A stretch of DNA of 33,932 nt from Magnetospirillum sp. (lineage in GTDB: Bacteria > Pseudomonadota > Alphaproteobacteria > Rhodospirillales > Magnetospirillaceae), in NCBI GenBank assembly GCA_016195125.1, contig JACQAD010000277.1, positions 1 through 33,932 of the forward strand. Direction: 5' to 3'. A program made the translations under genes and the position numbers. Shown here piece after piece: positions 25,834 to 33,932 of this stretch (positions are counted from its first letter, which is position 1; each line of letters starts with the position of its first letter). The notes below the pieces were generated by a model. The model did no database searches. It saw nothing but the letters and a program-made list of their open reading frames with translations, and was not told where the DNA came from.

Positions 25834-26075
25834 TGCGCGAGGAAATTTTCGCCACTCTGTCCGAATATCTTCAGGAGATGTTCGAACTTCCGGCCGACAA
25901 GGTGACGCCCGACGCCAAGTTGTTCGAAGATCTGGACTTGGACAGCATTGACGCCGTCGATCTGGTGGTGCGGCTGCAAGACCTCACCGCCCGCAAGATC
26001 AAGCCTGATCAGTTCAAGACGGTACGCACGGTCTCCGACGTAGTCGACCGCGTCCATGATCTCATCGCCGAATAG
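25833..26075 (+). CDS. apeF: Acyl carrier protein 2
   Basis: The 80-residue carrier protein has LDLDSIDAVDL with S38 as the attachment site. The ATG at 25833 shares one base with the preceding stop (TGATG); a GTG three bases earlier is possible but less likely. Its sequence is clearly distinct from carrier protein 1, which suggests that the two play different roles, for example starter loading and elongation. Confidence 0.9.
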   Translation: MREEIFATLSEYLQEMFELPADKVTPDAKLFEDLDLDSIDAVDLVVRLQDLTARKIKPDQFKTVRTVSDVVDRVHDLIAE

Positions 26076-26637
26076 GCCCGGTCTTTCCGTCGTGGTGCTG
26101 GCGGCTCTCGGGCTCGCCTATCCCTTTGTCGTCTATTTTTCTCAGGGACGCATTCCCGCCGGTGCCCTGGTACTGGCGGCCCTGATCCTGGTGGCCGCGC
26201 GGCTGTGGGCACTTCGCCGTGCCGCTTCCGCCCATGCGCTGATGCCCGCCCTGGCCATGGTCTTCGCCATTACCGGTATCCTGGGACTGGTCAAGTCCGA
26301 GACGGCAGCCCTGGCCTATCCGGTGCTGATGAGTCTGGGCATGTCGGTGGCCTTTGGCCTGTCGTTGCTGCGTCCGCCTTGTCTGGTTCAGTGCTTTGCC
26401 GCCCTGACCGAGCCTGACCCCAGTCCCGCGGCGACGGCCTATATGCGCAAGGTAAATCTGGTCTGGACCCTGTTTCTCGGCACCAATGCCGCCGTGTCGG
26501 CGTTTACGGCCTATCTCGGGGACATGGCGGTGTGGACTCTTTACAACGGCCTGGTCAGCTATCTGCTGATGGGGATTCTGTTCGCGGTGGAATACGCGGT
26601 ACGCCGCCGTGCGAGGGCGCGGGAGGCAAGGCCGTGA
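26056..26637 (+). CDS. apeG: COG4648-type integral membrane protein of APE clusters
   Basis: The 193-residue product has about five or six membrane segments (VVVLAALGLAYPFVVYF, GALVLAALILVAARLWAL, LAMVFAITGILGLV, LMSLGMSVAFGLSLL and two more near 135-180). The cytoplasmic loop contains FAALTEPDPSPAATAYMRKVNLVW, typical of this family. The biochemical role is unknown; its constant place between the carrier proteins and the AMP-ligase suggests a membrane anchor or accessory to synthesis. It begins 20 bases inside the second carrier protein gene and its stop overlaps the GTG start of the next gene. Confidence 0.8.
   Translation: MISSPNRPGLSVVVLAALGLAYPFVVYFSQGRIPAGALVLAALILVAARLWALRRAASAHALMPALAMVFAITGILGLVKSETAALAYPVLMSLGMSVAFGLSLLRPPCLVQCFAALTEPDPSPAATAYMRKVNLVWTLFLGTNAAVSAFTAYLGDMAVWTLYNGLVSYLLMGILFAVEYAVRRRARAREARP
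26621..26626 (+). promoter_or_regulatory. Ribosome binding site deciding the AMP-ligase start
   Basis: GGGAGG lies seven bases before the GTG at 26634, which overlaps the preceding stop (GTGA). It supports this start over an in-frame upstream codon at 26532. Confidence 0.7.
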
Positions 26638-28259
26638 TCCGCCTTGAAGACCTTTCCCCCTCTGCCTTCGCCCCGGACCATGTGGTTCTGCCGGGCGGGG
26701 AGGGGGGCGTGCTCTGGTCCCAATTTTGCGCCGAAATCGGCGGTGCGGCCCGGCAATTGGCAGGTTGCCGCCGGGTTGCCGTGGTCGACGAGGATTGCCG
26801 GCGCTTCGCCGTGGGTCTGCTGGGAGGTTTGAGCGCGGGGGCCGAGATCGTGCTGCCCGCCAATACCCAGCCCGCAACCCTGGCCCTTCTGGCCGAAGAG
26901 GTGGACCGGGTTGTCGACGACACCTTCATTCCTGGGACGGCGGAATGGAAGCCGGGCCTTTCGGCCGAAGACTCAAGGCTGGTTTTCCACACATCAGGCT
27001 CCACGGGTGCCGCCAAGCGGGTCGAGCGCAGCTTGGGAACCCTGAGCGCCGAACTGACGGCGTTGCATGGCCTGTGGGGGGATTGTCTGGCCGGTGCCGT
27101 GACGACCTCCACCGTTCCCCATCACCACGTCTACGGACTGGTCTTCAATTTCCTCTGGCCACTGGCTGCCGGGCGGCCGTTCCTGGCCGGTCGGTTCGAC
27201 CTGTGGGAGACGCTGCTGGCCGAGATGCCCGAGGGTGCCGTGCTGGTCACTTCGCCCGCCCATCTGGCCCGGCTGGGCGGGTTGGAGCCCTTGGCGCCGG
27301 ACCGTCGCCCTCGCATGGTTCTGTCGGCAGGCGCGCCGCTGTCCGAGGCGGCAAGCCTGGACGCCCGGCGAGTGCTGGGGACCACCGTGACCGAGATCTA
27401 CGGCAGCACCGAGACCGGGGCCATGGCCACCCGGTCGCGTGACGGGGTGGGACAGCCGCCCTGGCGGCCCTTGCCCGGCTACAGGATTACGTCCGACGCC
27501 GAGGGGCTGCTGCACCTGGACTCGCCGGTCGGCAACCTTCGGATCGCCGACCGTGTCGAGGTGATGGACGACGGCGGCTTCCACCTGCTGGGCCGCGCCG
27601 ACCGTATCGTCAAGATCGAGGGCAAGCGTGTCGGCCTGGACGAGGTGGAGCAGGCCCTGGAAGGATTGCCCGAGGTCGAGCGGGCGGCGGTTGTGGTTCT
27701 GGACGGACGGCTGGCCGCCGTGCTGGTGCTGGGCGACGAGGGGCGCGAGGCTTTGGCCGCCTGGGGAGCGTATCGTTTTGGGCGCCGGTTGCGCGCAACG
27801 CTGTCGGCTGGGCTGGAGCCCGTTTGCCTGCCGCGCCGCTGGCGCTTTGTGGCGGCTTTGCCGGAAAGCGTGATGGGCAAGCGGCGGGCCGAGGATCTGG
27901 CGGAGTTGTTCACCGCCCCGGAGCGGCTGCCCAAGGTTCTCGACCGCCGTCGGAAGGGGGAGGCGGAGTTGGAACTGGAGTTGGAGATTCCACCCGCTCT
28001 CCTGTGGTTCCAGGGACATTTTCCCGGCCGGCCCATCCTGCCCGGCGTGGTGCAGATGGATTGGGCCGTCCATTTGGGCCGCGAGGAGTTGGGGCTGCCC
28101 CTTCAGGCCGCCCAGGAGTTCCAGATCAAGTTCAAGTCGGTTGTCGCGCCCGGCGACCGGCTGACCCTCGGTCTGCGCCACGACCGGGACAAGCGCCGCC
28201 TGTCGTTTGAATATCGGCGGGGACGGGATGTATGCTCCTCCGGGACGGTCTTCCTATGA
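26634..28259 (+). CDS. apeH: AMP-ligase fused to a FabZ/FabA-type hot-dog dehydratase
   Basis: The 541-residue product joins two enzymes. The first 430 residues are an adenylate-forming ligase expected to activate the aromatic starter acid: P-loop-like SGSTGAAK (121-128), EIYGSTETG (254-262), GRADRIVKIEGKRVGLDEVE, and K416 in ESVMGKRRAED as the probable catalytic Lys. After a linker, residues about 440-541 are a dehydratase-like hot-dog domain with HFPGRPILPGVVQMD (H462 and D476 at the His/acid active-site positions). In E. coli these functions are separate genes (apeH and apeI). The GTG start at 26634 has a good ribosome binding site; the stop overlaps the next start (ATGA). The symbol covers the first half only. 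Confidence 0.87.
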   Translation: MIRLEDLSPSAFAPDHVVLPGGEGGVLWSQFCAEIGGAARQLAGCRRVAVVDEDCRRFAVGLLGGLSAGAEIVLPANTQPATLALLAEEVDRVVDDTFIPGTAEWKPGLSAEDSRLVFHTSGSTGAAKRVERSLGTLSAELTALHGLWGDCLAGAVTTSTVPHHHVYGLVFNFLWPLAAGRPFLAGRFDLWETLLAEMPEGAVLVTSPAHLARLGGLEPLAPDRRPRMVLSAGAPLSEAASLDARRVLGTTVTEIYGSTETGAMATRSRDGVGQPPWRPLPGYRITSDAEGLLHLDSPVGNLRIADRVEVMDDGGFHLLGRADRIVKIEGKRVGLDEVEQALEGLPEVERAAVVVLDGRLAAVLVLGDEGREALAAWGAYRFGRRLRATLSAGLEPVCLPRRWRFVAALPESVMGKRRAEDLAELFTAPERLPKVLDRRRKGEAELELELEIPPALLWFQGHFPGRPILPGVVQMDWAVHLGREELGLPLQAAQEFQIKFKSVVAPGDRLTLGLRHDRDKRRLSFEYRRGRDVCSSGTVFL

Positions 28260-29884
28260 TCCGCCCTTGCGCCTTGATTCCCAGCCACAATCACTGGCGG
28301 GTCTTGCCTGAGGTGGTGAGACGCCTGCGGGAGCTCGGTCTTCCTGTCCTGATCATCGATGACGGCAGCTCCGAGCCCGCCGCCTCGGCCATGGCCGCGC
28401 TTCACCACCCCGACGACGGAGTCACCGTCCATCGCAGGCCGGTGAACGGCGGTAAGGGCACGGCCGTGATGGACGGGTTTCGCCTTATCGCTCAGAGGGA
28501 CTTCACCCATGCGGTGCAGGTGGACGCTGACGGACAGCATGATCTGAACGCGCTGCCGCTCTTGCTGGCAGCCGCCGAGGCCCAGCCCGACGCGGTAGTA
28601 AGTGGTAAGCCGGTCTATGACGAGTCCGTGCCGCTGGGGCGGCGGATCGGCCGTTGGGTGACCCATCTCTGGGTCTATGTGGAGACGCTCAGCCTTCGCA
28701 TCAGCGACAGCATGTGCGGCTTTCGCGTCTACCCCCTGGCGCCCTGCCTTGCCTTGATGGACGAGGAGCATATCGGCGGGCGCATGGATTTCGACACCGA
28801 GATCATGGTGCGTCTGTTCTGGCGCGGTATCGCACCGGTCATGGTGCCTGTGCGGGTGATCTATCCCGAGGGCAACACCTCCAATTTCCGGATGGTGCGG
28901 GACAATGTCCGCATCACGCTGATGCATACGCGCCTCGTGCTGACTATGCTGAGCCGGCTTGCCCGCAAACACTGGCCTGCCGGACCCTCCCACTGGGCAG
29001 GTTTGGGCGAGCGAGGGGCCTTGTGGGGGCTGGCCTTCGTCGCCGGTAGCTATCGGCTGCTGGGGCGCAGGGCCTGCACCTGGGTGATGGCGCCTATCGT
29101 CCTCTATTTCTTTCTGACGGGGGGCGAGCAGCGGCGGGCCTCGCGCTCCTATCTTGGCCGGGTGCTGAACCGCCAGCCATCCCTTGCCGAGGGTTTCCGT
29201 CATCTGATGGACTTTGCCGGCCGCGCTCTCGACGCGTTTGCCGCCTGGAGTGGTGCCGTCCCGCTTCGGGCCATGGAGATTAAAGGCCTCGCCGCCGCCG
29301 CCGATCCCCGTGGCGCCTTGCTGCTGGTCAGCCATCACGGCAATGCCGAATTATCCCACGCCCTGATGGATCCGGCGCTCCGCCGGCGTCTGACCGTGCT
29401 GGTCCATACCCGCCACGCGGAGAACTACAACCGCCTGCTGGAGGTCCATCGTGGCGAGGCGGCCTCGCGTATGCTCCAGGTCACCGAGATGGGGCCTGAA
29501 ACGGCCATTCTGCTGCGCGAGCGCATCGAGGCCGGCGAGTGGGTCGCCATGGCGGGCGACCGGGTGCCGGTACTGTCCCAGGGGCGGACCTGCAGTATTC
29601 CGTTCCTGGGCGAGGCGGCTGAGTTCTCGCAAGGCCCCTGGCTGCTGGCCTCGTTGCTGGGCTGTCCGGTCTATTTGCTGTTCTGTCGTCGCACGGGCGA
29701 CGGAACCTGGACGCTCAGCCTTGAACCCTTTGCCGAGCGGGTGGACCTGCCGCGCGGACGGCGCCAGGAGGCCATCGCCCAGTGGGCCGGACGCTATGCG
29801 GCGCGGCTGGAGCGGGAGTGCCGGGAGGCTCCGTTCCAATGGTACAATTTTTTCGACTTCTGGGCGAAAGGGGTCGCCGAATGA
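28256..29884 (+). CDS. apeJ: Family 2 glycosyltransferase fused to an LpxL-type acyltransferase
   Basis: The 542-residue product has an N-terminal GT2 domain (residues about 1-240) with DDGSS (35-39) and the DxD motif in VDADGQHD (D90 and D92), then a transmembrane region (about 260-290), then a C-terminal lipid A acyltransferase-like domain. That domain holds SHHGNAE with H360 and E365 (HX4E) and GDRVPVLSQGRTCSIPFLGE. The fusion is characteristic of APE clusters and should help attach the polyene to a glycolipid at the inner membrane. ATG at 28256 overlaps the preceding stop. The stop also overlaps the next start, as ATGA. Confidence 0.88.
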   Translation: MIRPCALIPSHNHWRVLPEVVRRLRELGLPVLIIDDGSSEPAASAMAALHHPDDGVTVHRRPVNGGKGTAVMDGFRLIAQRDFTHAVQVDADGQHDLNALPLLLAAAEAQPDAVVSGKPVYDESVPLGRRIGRWVTHLWVYVETLSLRISDSMCGFRVYPLAPCLALMDEEHIGGRMDFDTEIMVRLFWRGIAPVMVPVRVIYPEGNTSNFRMVRDNVRITLMHTRLVLTMLSRLARKHWPAGPSHWAGLGERGALWGLAFVAGSYRLLGRRACTWVMAPIVLYFFLTGGEQRRASRSYLGRVLNRQPSLAEGFRHLMDFAGRALDAFAAWSGAVPLRAMEIKGLAAAADPRGALLLVSHHGNAELSHALMDPALRRRLTVLVHTRHAENYNRLLEVHRGEAASRMLQVTEMGPETAILLRERIEAGEWVAMAGDRVPVLSQGRTCSIPFLGEAAEFSQGPWLLASLLGCPVYLLFCRRTGDGTWTLSLEPFAERVDLPRGRRQEAIAQWAGRYAARLERECREAPFQWYNFFDFWAKGVAE

Positions 29885-30291
29885 TTTCGGCCGAGATCGA
29901 GCTTAAGGCGCAATTCTATGACCTGGACCCCATGCAGGTGGTCTGGCACGGCAATTATCCCCGCTTTCTGGAAGAGGCCCGCTGCGCCCTGCTGGACAAG
30001 ATCGGCTACAACTACCCGGAGATGGAGCGCTCGGGCTATGCTTGGCCCATCGTCGATATGCGCCTCAAATATGTGCGGCCGATCCGCTTCGCCCAAATGG
30101 TACGGGTCATCGCCACTCTGGCCGAGTACGAAAATCGGCTGCGCATCGAATACCGCATCCTCGACGCCCAAAGCGGCGAGACTCTGACCAAGGCCACCAC
30201 CATTCAGTTGGCTGTGGCCATGCCATCGGGAGAGTTATGCCTGGAGACGCCGCCCGCCCTGGTGGATCGGGTGCGGAGGTTGCTGTCATGA
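29881..30291 (+). CDS. apeK: YbgC-type acyl-ACP/CoA thioesterase
   Basis: The 136-residue hot-dog-fold thioesterase has FYDLDPMQVVWHGNYPRFLEEAR at residues 12-34, the 4-hydroxybenzoyl-CoA thioesterase-type motif, with D16 as the likely catalytic Asp. In APE clusters it is thought to release or edit acyl chains. Overlaps of four bases at both ends link it to its neighbours. Confidence 0.87.
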   Translation: MISAEIELKAQFYDLDPMQVVWHGNYPRFLEEARCALLDKIGYNYPEMERSGYAWPIVDMRLKYVRPIRFAQMVRVIATLAEYENRLRIEYRILDAQSGETLTKATTIQLAVAMPSGELCLETPPALVDRVRRLLS

Positions 30292-30854
30292 TCCGCCTGA
30301 CGCTTCTGCTTCTGCTGCTGGTCTCCCCGGCCTGGGCCGAGACCGCCGTCTTGAAGGACGGAGACGTGCTGCGCGGCCGCTTCGTGCAGGAGCGGTACAT
30401 GCAGGGCTTCGCCGCGCCCTTGCGATCCGAAGGCGGCTTCCTGGTGGCGCCCGGGCGCGGCCTGATCTGGCGGGCGGAGACTCCCTTCGCCATCACCACG
30501 GTCGTGACCCCCGGCGGATTGGTGCAAAGCGTCGATGGCGCCGAGACATCGCGGCTTTCCGTCGCCCGGCTGCCGTTTCTGGCCCGGCTTTACGACATGC
30601 TGGCCGCCGCCCTGGCCGGGGATTGGCGTGGACTGGACGGCGCCTTCGCGGTGAGCCGCAGGGGCGACGTTGTTTCCCTGCGCCCGCTGCGGGCCGATGA
30701 TCCCAACATGCCCGCCATCGCCGCGCGGGTGGGACGCTTCGTCGAAGAGGTGGAGATCACCAAGCCGGGCGGTGACCGGGACCGGCTGCTTTTCAGCGAT
30801 CAGGTTCTCAATGCGCGCCCCCTGGATGCCGCCGAGGCGGCGTTGCTCAGGTGA
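30288..30854 (+). CDS. apeL: LolA-like periplasmic lipoprotein/lipid carrier
   Basis: The 188-residue product has a short signal peptide (LTLLLLLLVSPAWA, cut before ETAVLK). The LolA-type half-barrel signature follows: GRFVQERYMQGFAAPLRSEGGFLVAPGRGLIW, and later LRADDPNMPAIA. A shuttle for the hydrophobic polyene lipid across the periplasm is the expected role. The ATG at 30288 overlaps the preceding stop, and GTG at 30851 of the exporter overlaps its own stop. Confidence 0.83.
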   Translation: MIRLTLLLLLLVSPAWAETAVLKDGDVLRGRFVQERYMQGFAAPLRSEGGFLVAPGRGLIWRAETPFAITTVVTPGGLVQSVDGAETSRLSVARLPFLARLYDMLAAALAGDWRGLDGAFAVSRRGDVVSLRPLRADDPNMPAIAARVGRFVEEVEITKPGGDRDRLLFSDQVLNARPLDAAEAALLR

Positions 30855-33128
30855 GGAAGGCTCTCGCTCTGCTGTGGCTGGCCGTGGTGCTGGCCGCCTG
30901 TGTCCATGTGGCTTGGCTGTCGCGCGACGGCTTGCCGCGCGAGACCGATATCATGGCTCTGCTGCCGCGCGAGGAACGTGAACCGGAGCTTCAGGCCGCC
31001 AAGGACAGGGTGGCGCGCTGGCTGTCGGGCCGGGTGGTGGTGCTGGTGGGCCATAAGGACCGGGACAAGGCCCGTGCCGCCGCCCTGAGCCTGCGTGCCG
31101 CCCTGGTGGAGGGTGGGTTGGTGCGGCCCGAAAGCGATATCCCCGGTGAGGACGCGGTCAAGCGGCTGGGCGCCGCCTATTTCGCCCATCGGGCTGGCTT
31201 ACTGGCCGAGGAGGACCGGCAGAGGCTGTTGCGCGGCGAAGGCGAGGCTTTGGTCAAGCGGGCGCTGTCGCAGATCTACGGCTTTGGCGGCGCGGTGGAT
31301 TCAAGGCTGTTGGTCCGCGATCCCTTCCTGCTGTTTCCCGCCTTCCTGGGCGGCTTGCCCAATCCGGCCAGCCGGGTGAGCATGGACGAAGGGCTGCCCG
31401 GTCTGGTCGAGGACGGTGTCACCTGGGTTTTGCTCAGCCTGCGGACCCAGGGCGAAGCCTTTGACCTGGAGTTCCAGAACCGCTTCGTCGCCGCCTTCGA
31501 CACTGCCAGCTCGGGAGTCCCCGAGGGGACGAACGTCCTGCGCCTGGGCGCCGTGTTCTTTGCCCAGGCGGGGGCGGAGCAGGCCATGGCCGAATCGGCG
31601 CGTATCGGTCTGGTGTCCCTGGCCGGCACGGTGTTGCTGGTGGTGCTGACCTTCCGCTCCCTGCGTCCGCTACTGCTCTCCCTGGCCGCGATCGGGGCCG
31701 GTTTGGCGGCGGCGTTGTCGGCATGCCTGTTCCTGTTCGGCTCGCTGCATGTGGCGGCCCAGATGTTTGGTGCCGCCCTGATCGGCATCGCCGTCGACTA
31801 CGCTCTGTTATATTTCGGCCAGATCTTCACGCCGCGAACCGATCCAGCCGCCCGGCTCGCCCATGTGCTGCCGGGCATTGCCCTGGGGGCAGCCACCACC
31901 ATCATCGGCTATGGCGCCCTGGCGCTGTCGCCCTTTCCCGGCCTGCATCAGGTGGCGGTGTTCTCCGCCATCGGGCTGGTCGGATCGTTTCTATCGGTGA
32001 TTCTGTGGTTTCCCCTGCTGGACCGCGTGCCGGCCGCCAAGCTGAACCGGTCCTGGGCGGCGGCGGCCGCCGGGCTGTGGCGATTCTGGGGCGAGGCGGG
32101 ATGGGCGCGGGCGCGGAGGATCGTGCTGGCCGTTCTCGTTCTGGTGGGCGTGCTGGGGCTGGCCCGGCTGGAGGTGGATGACGACATGCGGCGCCAGCAA
32201 GGGCTTGACCCAGCAGGCCGAGATTCAGCGCCTTGCCGGGTTCGGTCAGGCCGGGCGCTTCTTTCTGGTGCGAGGGGACGACGGGCAGCAGGTGCTGGAG
32301 CGGGAGGAGGCGCTGGACGAGCGGTTGGACGGGCTGGCCAATCGGCAATCCGTGGCGCGGTTCGTGCCTTCGGCCAAGCGTCAGGTGGAGAATGCCGCCC
32401 TGGTTCTGCGGGCGCTGTACAATCCTCATCTGGCAGCCTACCGGGCGGGCCTGGGCATGGCTGAGCCCGAGGCCGCTCCTTACGGTACACCTCTGTCCCT
32501 GGCCCATATTCAAGCCACCGGAGGCTTGCCTTTCCTCGACGCCCTGGTGCTGGACGACACCATGCATGTGGTCAGCGTGGATGGCGGCGTGGAATCCGGC
32601 ATTCTGCGGCAGGCGGCGCAAGGATTGGACGGTGTGCGCTTTGTCGATCCCACCGGCGATCTGAACCTTTTGCTGGAAAGCTATCGCCGCCGCGCCCTGA
32701 TGCTGGTGGCGGCCTCGACCCTGCTGATGGTGCCGCTGCTGGCCTGGCGCTATGGAATGAAGAGGGCGGTACGGGTGATGATCCCCGCGGCGGCGGCCGT
32801 GGCGCTGACCCCACCCCTGCTGGCGCTGGCGGGATTGGGGTTTTCCTTCTTTGGCGCCATGGCTCTGGTGCTGGTGCTGTCCATCGGTACCGATTACGCC
32901 GTGTTCTGCGCCGAGGATGGCCAGCGTGATCCCGTCACCCTGGTGTCGGTCAGCCTGGCCATGCTGACCACCCTGCTGTCCTTTGGCCTGCTGGCGGCCA
33001 GTCAGGCGGTGGCAGTCCGGGCCTTCGGCGCCACCATGCTGGTGGGGGTGGCGCTGGCCTTCCTGCTAGCTCCATCCGTCAGAGCAAGGCCTTCTGAAGC
33101 TCCGGGGCGTTCAGCAGATCGGCCATGA
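30851..33128 (+). pseudogene. apeM: MMPL-family exporter, apparently frameshifted
   Basis: The gene should encode a proton-driven inner-membrane exporter of about 758 residues with two RND-like halves. The first half is in frame from GTG 30851 (membrane segment LALLWLAVVLAACVHVAW, periplasmic domain, then several segments including GIAVDYALLYFGQ). After DDDMRRQQ the frame is lost, and reading runs on to a stop at 32462. The expected continuation (GLTQQAEIQRLAGFGQAGRF, then SIGTDYAVFCAED) is in the +1 frame, up to 33128. Removing one G from the GGG at 32201-32203 restores a continuous protein. The rest looks undamaged, so this is either a fresh mutation or a sequencing error. If real, the second half would need its own start. 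Confidence 0.85.
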
Positions 33129-33672
33129 TCGCCTTGAAGTGGACCAGCACCTCGGCGGCGGTGGTGCTGGGCAGGTTGTTGAAGGTGGAGAATGTGCGTT
33201 CGTTCTTGACGGCGTTGCTCGCCAGGACGGTTCCCGCAGCATCCATCACCTCGGCCCGCAGGTCATAGCGGATCAGCGTGTTCATCATGGTGTCCGACCG
33301 CCAGTCCTTGATGGTGACCGACAACTTGCGCTGCTGGGGGGAGGCCGCCGTCTGGCTCGAGGCCACCACCGCATTGACGCCCTTGGCCCGCAAGCCGGCG
33401 ACCAGCGCCACGGCCACGTCCTCGGCGAGAGGGGCGCCGGACGCGGTGTGGGCGCCGAACGGATTGCCGAACCCGCCCCGGAACATGCCCACCCATTGTG
33501 GCGTGTTGTCTCCAGCCAGGACATACGGGCGCTGGTCGATGGTCACCACAACCACCGCCTTTTCGGTGGTCGCGGCCAGTTCGGGAACCGCATTACGGTA
33601 ATCGAAGGTGTTTCCGACGGCGCATCCCGCCAGAAAGAAGCAAAGTCCGATTGCCGCTATCGTCCGATTCAT
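33079..33672 (-). CDS. Envelope lipoprotein of unknown function
   Basis: The 197-residue product has a signal peptide and lipobox (CFFLAGC, Cys at about residue 17). The mature part has an alternating beta pattern (KAVVVVTIDQRPYVL, then VAVALVAGLRAKGVNAV, QRKLSVTIKDWRSD and IRYDLRAEVMDAAGTVL) with overall resemblance to YajG-like lipoproteins; that resemblance is weak. The gene is on the minus strand inside the polyene block, and its 3' end overlaps the exporter tail by 50 bases. It has its own AT-rich upstream region with a promoter-like sequence, so it is probably transcribed alone. Whether it belongs to pigment export is unclear. Confidence 0.8.
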   Translation of the reverse strand: MNRTIAAIGLCFFLAGCAVGNTFDYRNAVPELAATTEKAVVVVTIDQRPYVLAGDNTPQWVGMFRGGFGNPFGAHTASGAPLAEDVAVALVAGLRAKGVNAVVASSQTAASPQQRKLSVTIKDWRSDTMMNTLIRYDLRAEVMDAAGTVLASNAVKNERTFSTFNNLPSTTAAEVLVHFKAIMADLLNAPELQKALL

Positions 33673-33711
33673 GGTGTGCCCTTATTAAAAGGAAATATTA
33701 ATGTTGCCATA

Positions 33712-33739
33712 TTTCTACCATAGTGATGTGTGGTGTCAA
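33712..33739 (-). promoter_or_regulatory. Candidate sigma-70 promoter of the inverted lipoprotein gene
   Basis: On the minus strand a perfect TTGACA (33739-33734) is followed after 16 bases by TAGAAA (33717-33712), which matches four of six positions of the -10 consensus. It lies about 40 bases before the lipoprotein start, in a clearly AT-rich stretch. Confidence 0.45.
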
Positions 33740-33810
33740 GGTTCGGCGGTGGAGGTCGTGGGGAAAGTCGTGTAGGATCCCTCCCCTTTGTCAGAATCGT
33801 CTTTCTACCG

Positions 33811-33932
33811 ATGCGTTTGCCCTTTCTCTGCTTCGTTGCCGCACTTCTGACCGGCTGCTCGGTCCCGCCCCCCGTCTCTGACCAGGTGATGGTGGCGCCC
33901 GGCATTACCCTGGCGCTTCCCGCGCCGGGCGA
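33811..33932 (+). CDS. Partial lipoprotein, probably the DUF3261-type member of the APE cluster (3'-partial)
   Basis: ATG at 33811 opens a frame that runs off the right edge after 40 codons. It has a signal peptide with a lipobox (VAALLTGC, Cys at residue 16). The start of the mature part, VMVAPGITLALPAPG, resembles DUF3261 lipoproteins that follow the exporter gene in APE operons. No strong ribosome binding site is seen. The frame and signal peptide are clear; the family is tentative because so little is visible. Confidence 0.6.
   Translation, partial: MRLPFLCFVAALLTGCSVPPPVSDQVMVAPGITLALPAPG

Noticed and set aside
26532-26633. Longer N-terminus for the AMP-ligase starting at 26532.
   Set aside because: The extra residues overlap the membrane protein gene and show no family similarity. 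GTG 26634 has a good ribosome binding site and an overlap with the preceding stop.
1-33932. tRNA, rRNA, riboswitch or complete insertion sequence.
   Set aside because: No cloverleaf-like or ribosomal sequence, and no element with paired ends and a full transposase, could be recognised in the spacers. Only the integrase relic remains.

Overview
The window is high-GC DNA with short spacers, dense start/stop overlaps and a gene set typical of an alphaproteobacterium. A Rhodospirillales member such as Magnetospirillum is my best guess, but no marker gene here proves it.

Three blocks are visible. (1) Positions 1-20611, all on the plus strand, form a surface-protein export operon. It starts with the 3' part (4,818 codons in the window) of a giant repeat protein with an N-terminal DUF4347-type domain. 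It continues with a TolC-family outer membrane lipoprotein, a short periplasmic adaptor, a membrane-anchored HlyD-type adaptor with a cytoplasmic N-terminal domain, a PqqD-like/M50 metalloprotease/HlyD fusion, and a small secreted protein. No ABC-transporter ATPase and no C-terminal RTX repeats are visible, so this does not look like a classical type I secretion operon. It is my main candidate for a poorly described system.

(2) Positions 20612-24059 hold a gene-poor scar with the decayed C-terminus of a lambda-type tyrosine integrase. It is followed by three minus-strand genes: a TraT-family lipoprotein, a large trypsin-like serine protease translationally coupled to it, and an Sfp-type phosphopantetheinyl transferase.

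(3) Positions 24101 to the right edge hold most of an aryl-polyene (APE) type II polyketide/fatty-acid-like operon. Its order is ketosynthase-like chain-length factor, PlsC-type acyltransferase, two acyl carrier proteins, a COG4648-type membrane protein, an AMP-ligase fused to a hot-dog dehydratase, a glycosyltransferase/LpxL-type acyltransferase fusion, a thioesterase, a LolA-like protein and an MMPL exporter. Nearly every junction is an ATGA/GTGA-type overlap. The exporter carries an apparent one-base frameshift near 32201. An inverted lipoprotein gene (33079-33672) interrupts the operon. It resumes at 33811 with a partial lipoprotein gene that looks like the DUF3261 member of APE clusters. 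Catalytic ketosynthases, the ketoreductase and a second dehydratase are not in the window and would be expected to the right.

Working model for block 3: the AMP-ligase half loads an aryl starter onto one of the carrier proteins, which the phosphopantetheinyl transferase has activated. Elongation enzymes outside the window build the polyene. The acyltransferases and glycosyltransferase attach it to a lipid, and the LolA-like protein, MMPL exporter and lipoprotein place it in the outer membrane. Blocks 1 and 3 both serve the cell surface, but nothing in the sequence shows that they are co-regulated.
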